A DNA stretch of 5,694 bases. Origin: Helicobacteraceae bacterium (GTDB lineage: Bacteria > Campylobacterota > Campylobacteria > Campylobacterales > SZUA-545). Location: NCBI GenBank assembly GCA_031273735.1, contig JAISRI010000142.1:1-5694 (forward strand), written 5' to 3'. Both the position numbers and the translations under genes were made by a program. The stretch's first letter is position 1. Each line of letters opens with the position of its first letter. This document shows, in pieces, positions 5,593-5,694 of this stretch. The notes below the pieces were generated by a model. It saw nothing but the letters and a program-made list of their open reading frames with translations. It was not told the DNA's origin and made no database searches.

Positions 5593-5694
5593 ATGCGTAA
5601 ACTTAGGCTAGTCTTTACAGACTCTTTTAATACGAGCAAAACGCTCGATTTAACGACTCTAGGTTTGTATTCGTTAGCGCGTCCAAACGCTACA
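5593..5694 (+). CDS. Partial gene of unknown function (first 34 residues)
   Basis: An ATG at 5593-5595 follows a strong AAAGGAG ribosome site (5581-5587) with five bases of spacing, and the frame stays open to the right edge. The visible protein starts MRKLRLVFTDSF and continues with a Ser/Thr/Leu-rich segment. There is no signal peptide. Too little is present to name a family. It is divergent from nifH across 766 bases of intergenic DNA, so it need not be linked to nitrogen fixation. Confidence 0.65.
   Translation, partial: MRKLRLVFTDSFNTSKTLDLTTLGLYSLARPNAT

Overview
The window carries a compact molybdenum-nitrogenase structural operon on the minus strand, in the order nifH, a 125-codon unknown gene, nifD, nifK (about 4826 down to 488). 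A partial gene lies at each end. NifH, NifD and NifK are complete and carry every cluster-ligand residue I checked, so the enzyme looks functional. The gene set and sequence point to a diazotrophic proteobacterium. Group I style NifK (with its N-terminal extension), AT-rich promoter regions and the absence of a NifA/sigma54 signature before nifH make me lean toward Campylobacterota (former Epsilonproteobacteria). That placement is inference from remembered sequences and needs a tree.

Layout. Positions 1-404 (minus) hold the first 134 codons of an unidentified exported protein that runs off the left edge. Positions 405-487 hold a hairpin that probably terminates the nif transcript, overlapping the promoter of the exported-protein gene. 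nifK (488-2014), nifD (2064-3515), the unknown gene (3536-3913) and nifH (3924-4826) follow with gaps of 49, 20 and 10 bases, so they are almost certainly one transcript starting upstream of nifH. Positions 4827-5592 are a 766-base divergent intergenic region. It contains the nifH leader and promoter area, a cluster of four palindromic repeats of the ATTCCC-N-GGGAAT type (resembling neisserial dRS3), an A/C-rich stretch with no visible gene, and a plausible promoter for a rightward gene. That gene starts at 5593 and is cut by the right edge after 34 codons.

How the parts work together. NifH (Fe protein) delivers electrons with ATP hydrolysis to the NifD/NifK heterotetramer (MoFe protein), which reduces N2 to ammonia. 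The small protein encoded between nifH and nifD sits where archaea and some anaerobes carry the PII-like nifI genes, but it does not look like PII. Its position predicts a nitrogenase-related role of unknown kind. The cofactor genes nifE, nifN and nifB are not present here. The most interesting points are this unknown gene, a nine-residue insertion in NifH just before a cluster-ligand region, the repeat island next to the nif promoter, and a strong excess of the palindrome CGATCG.
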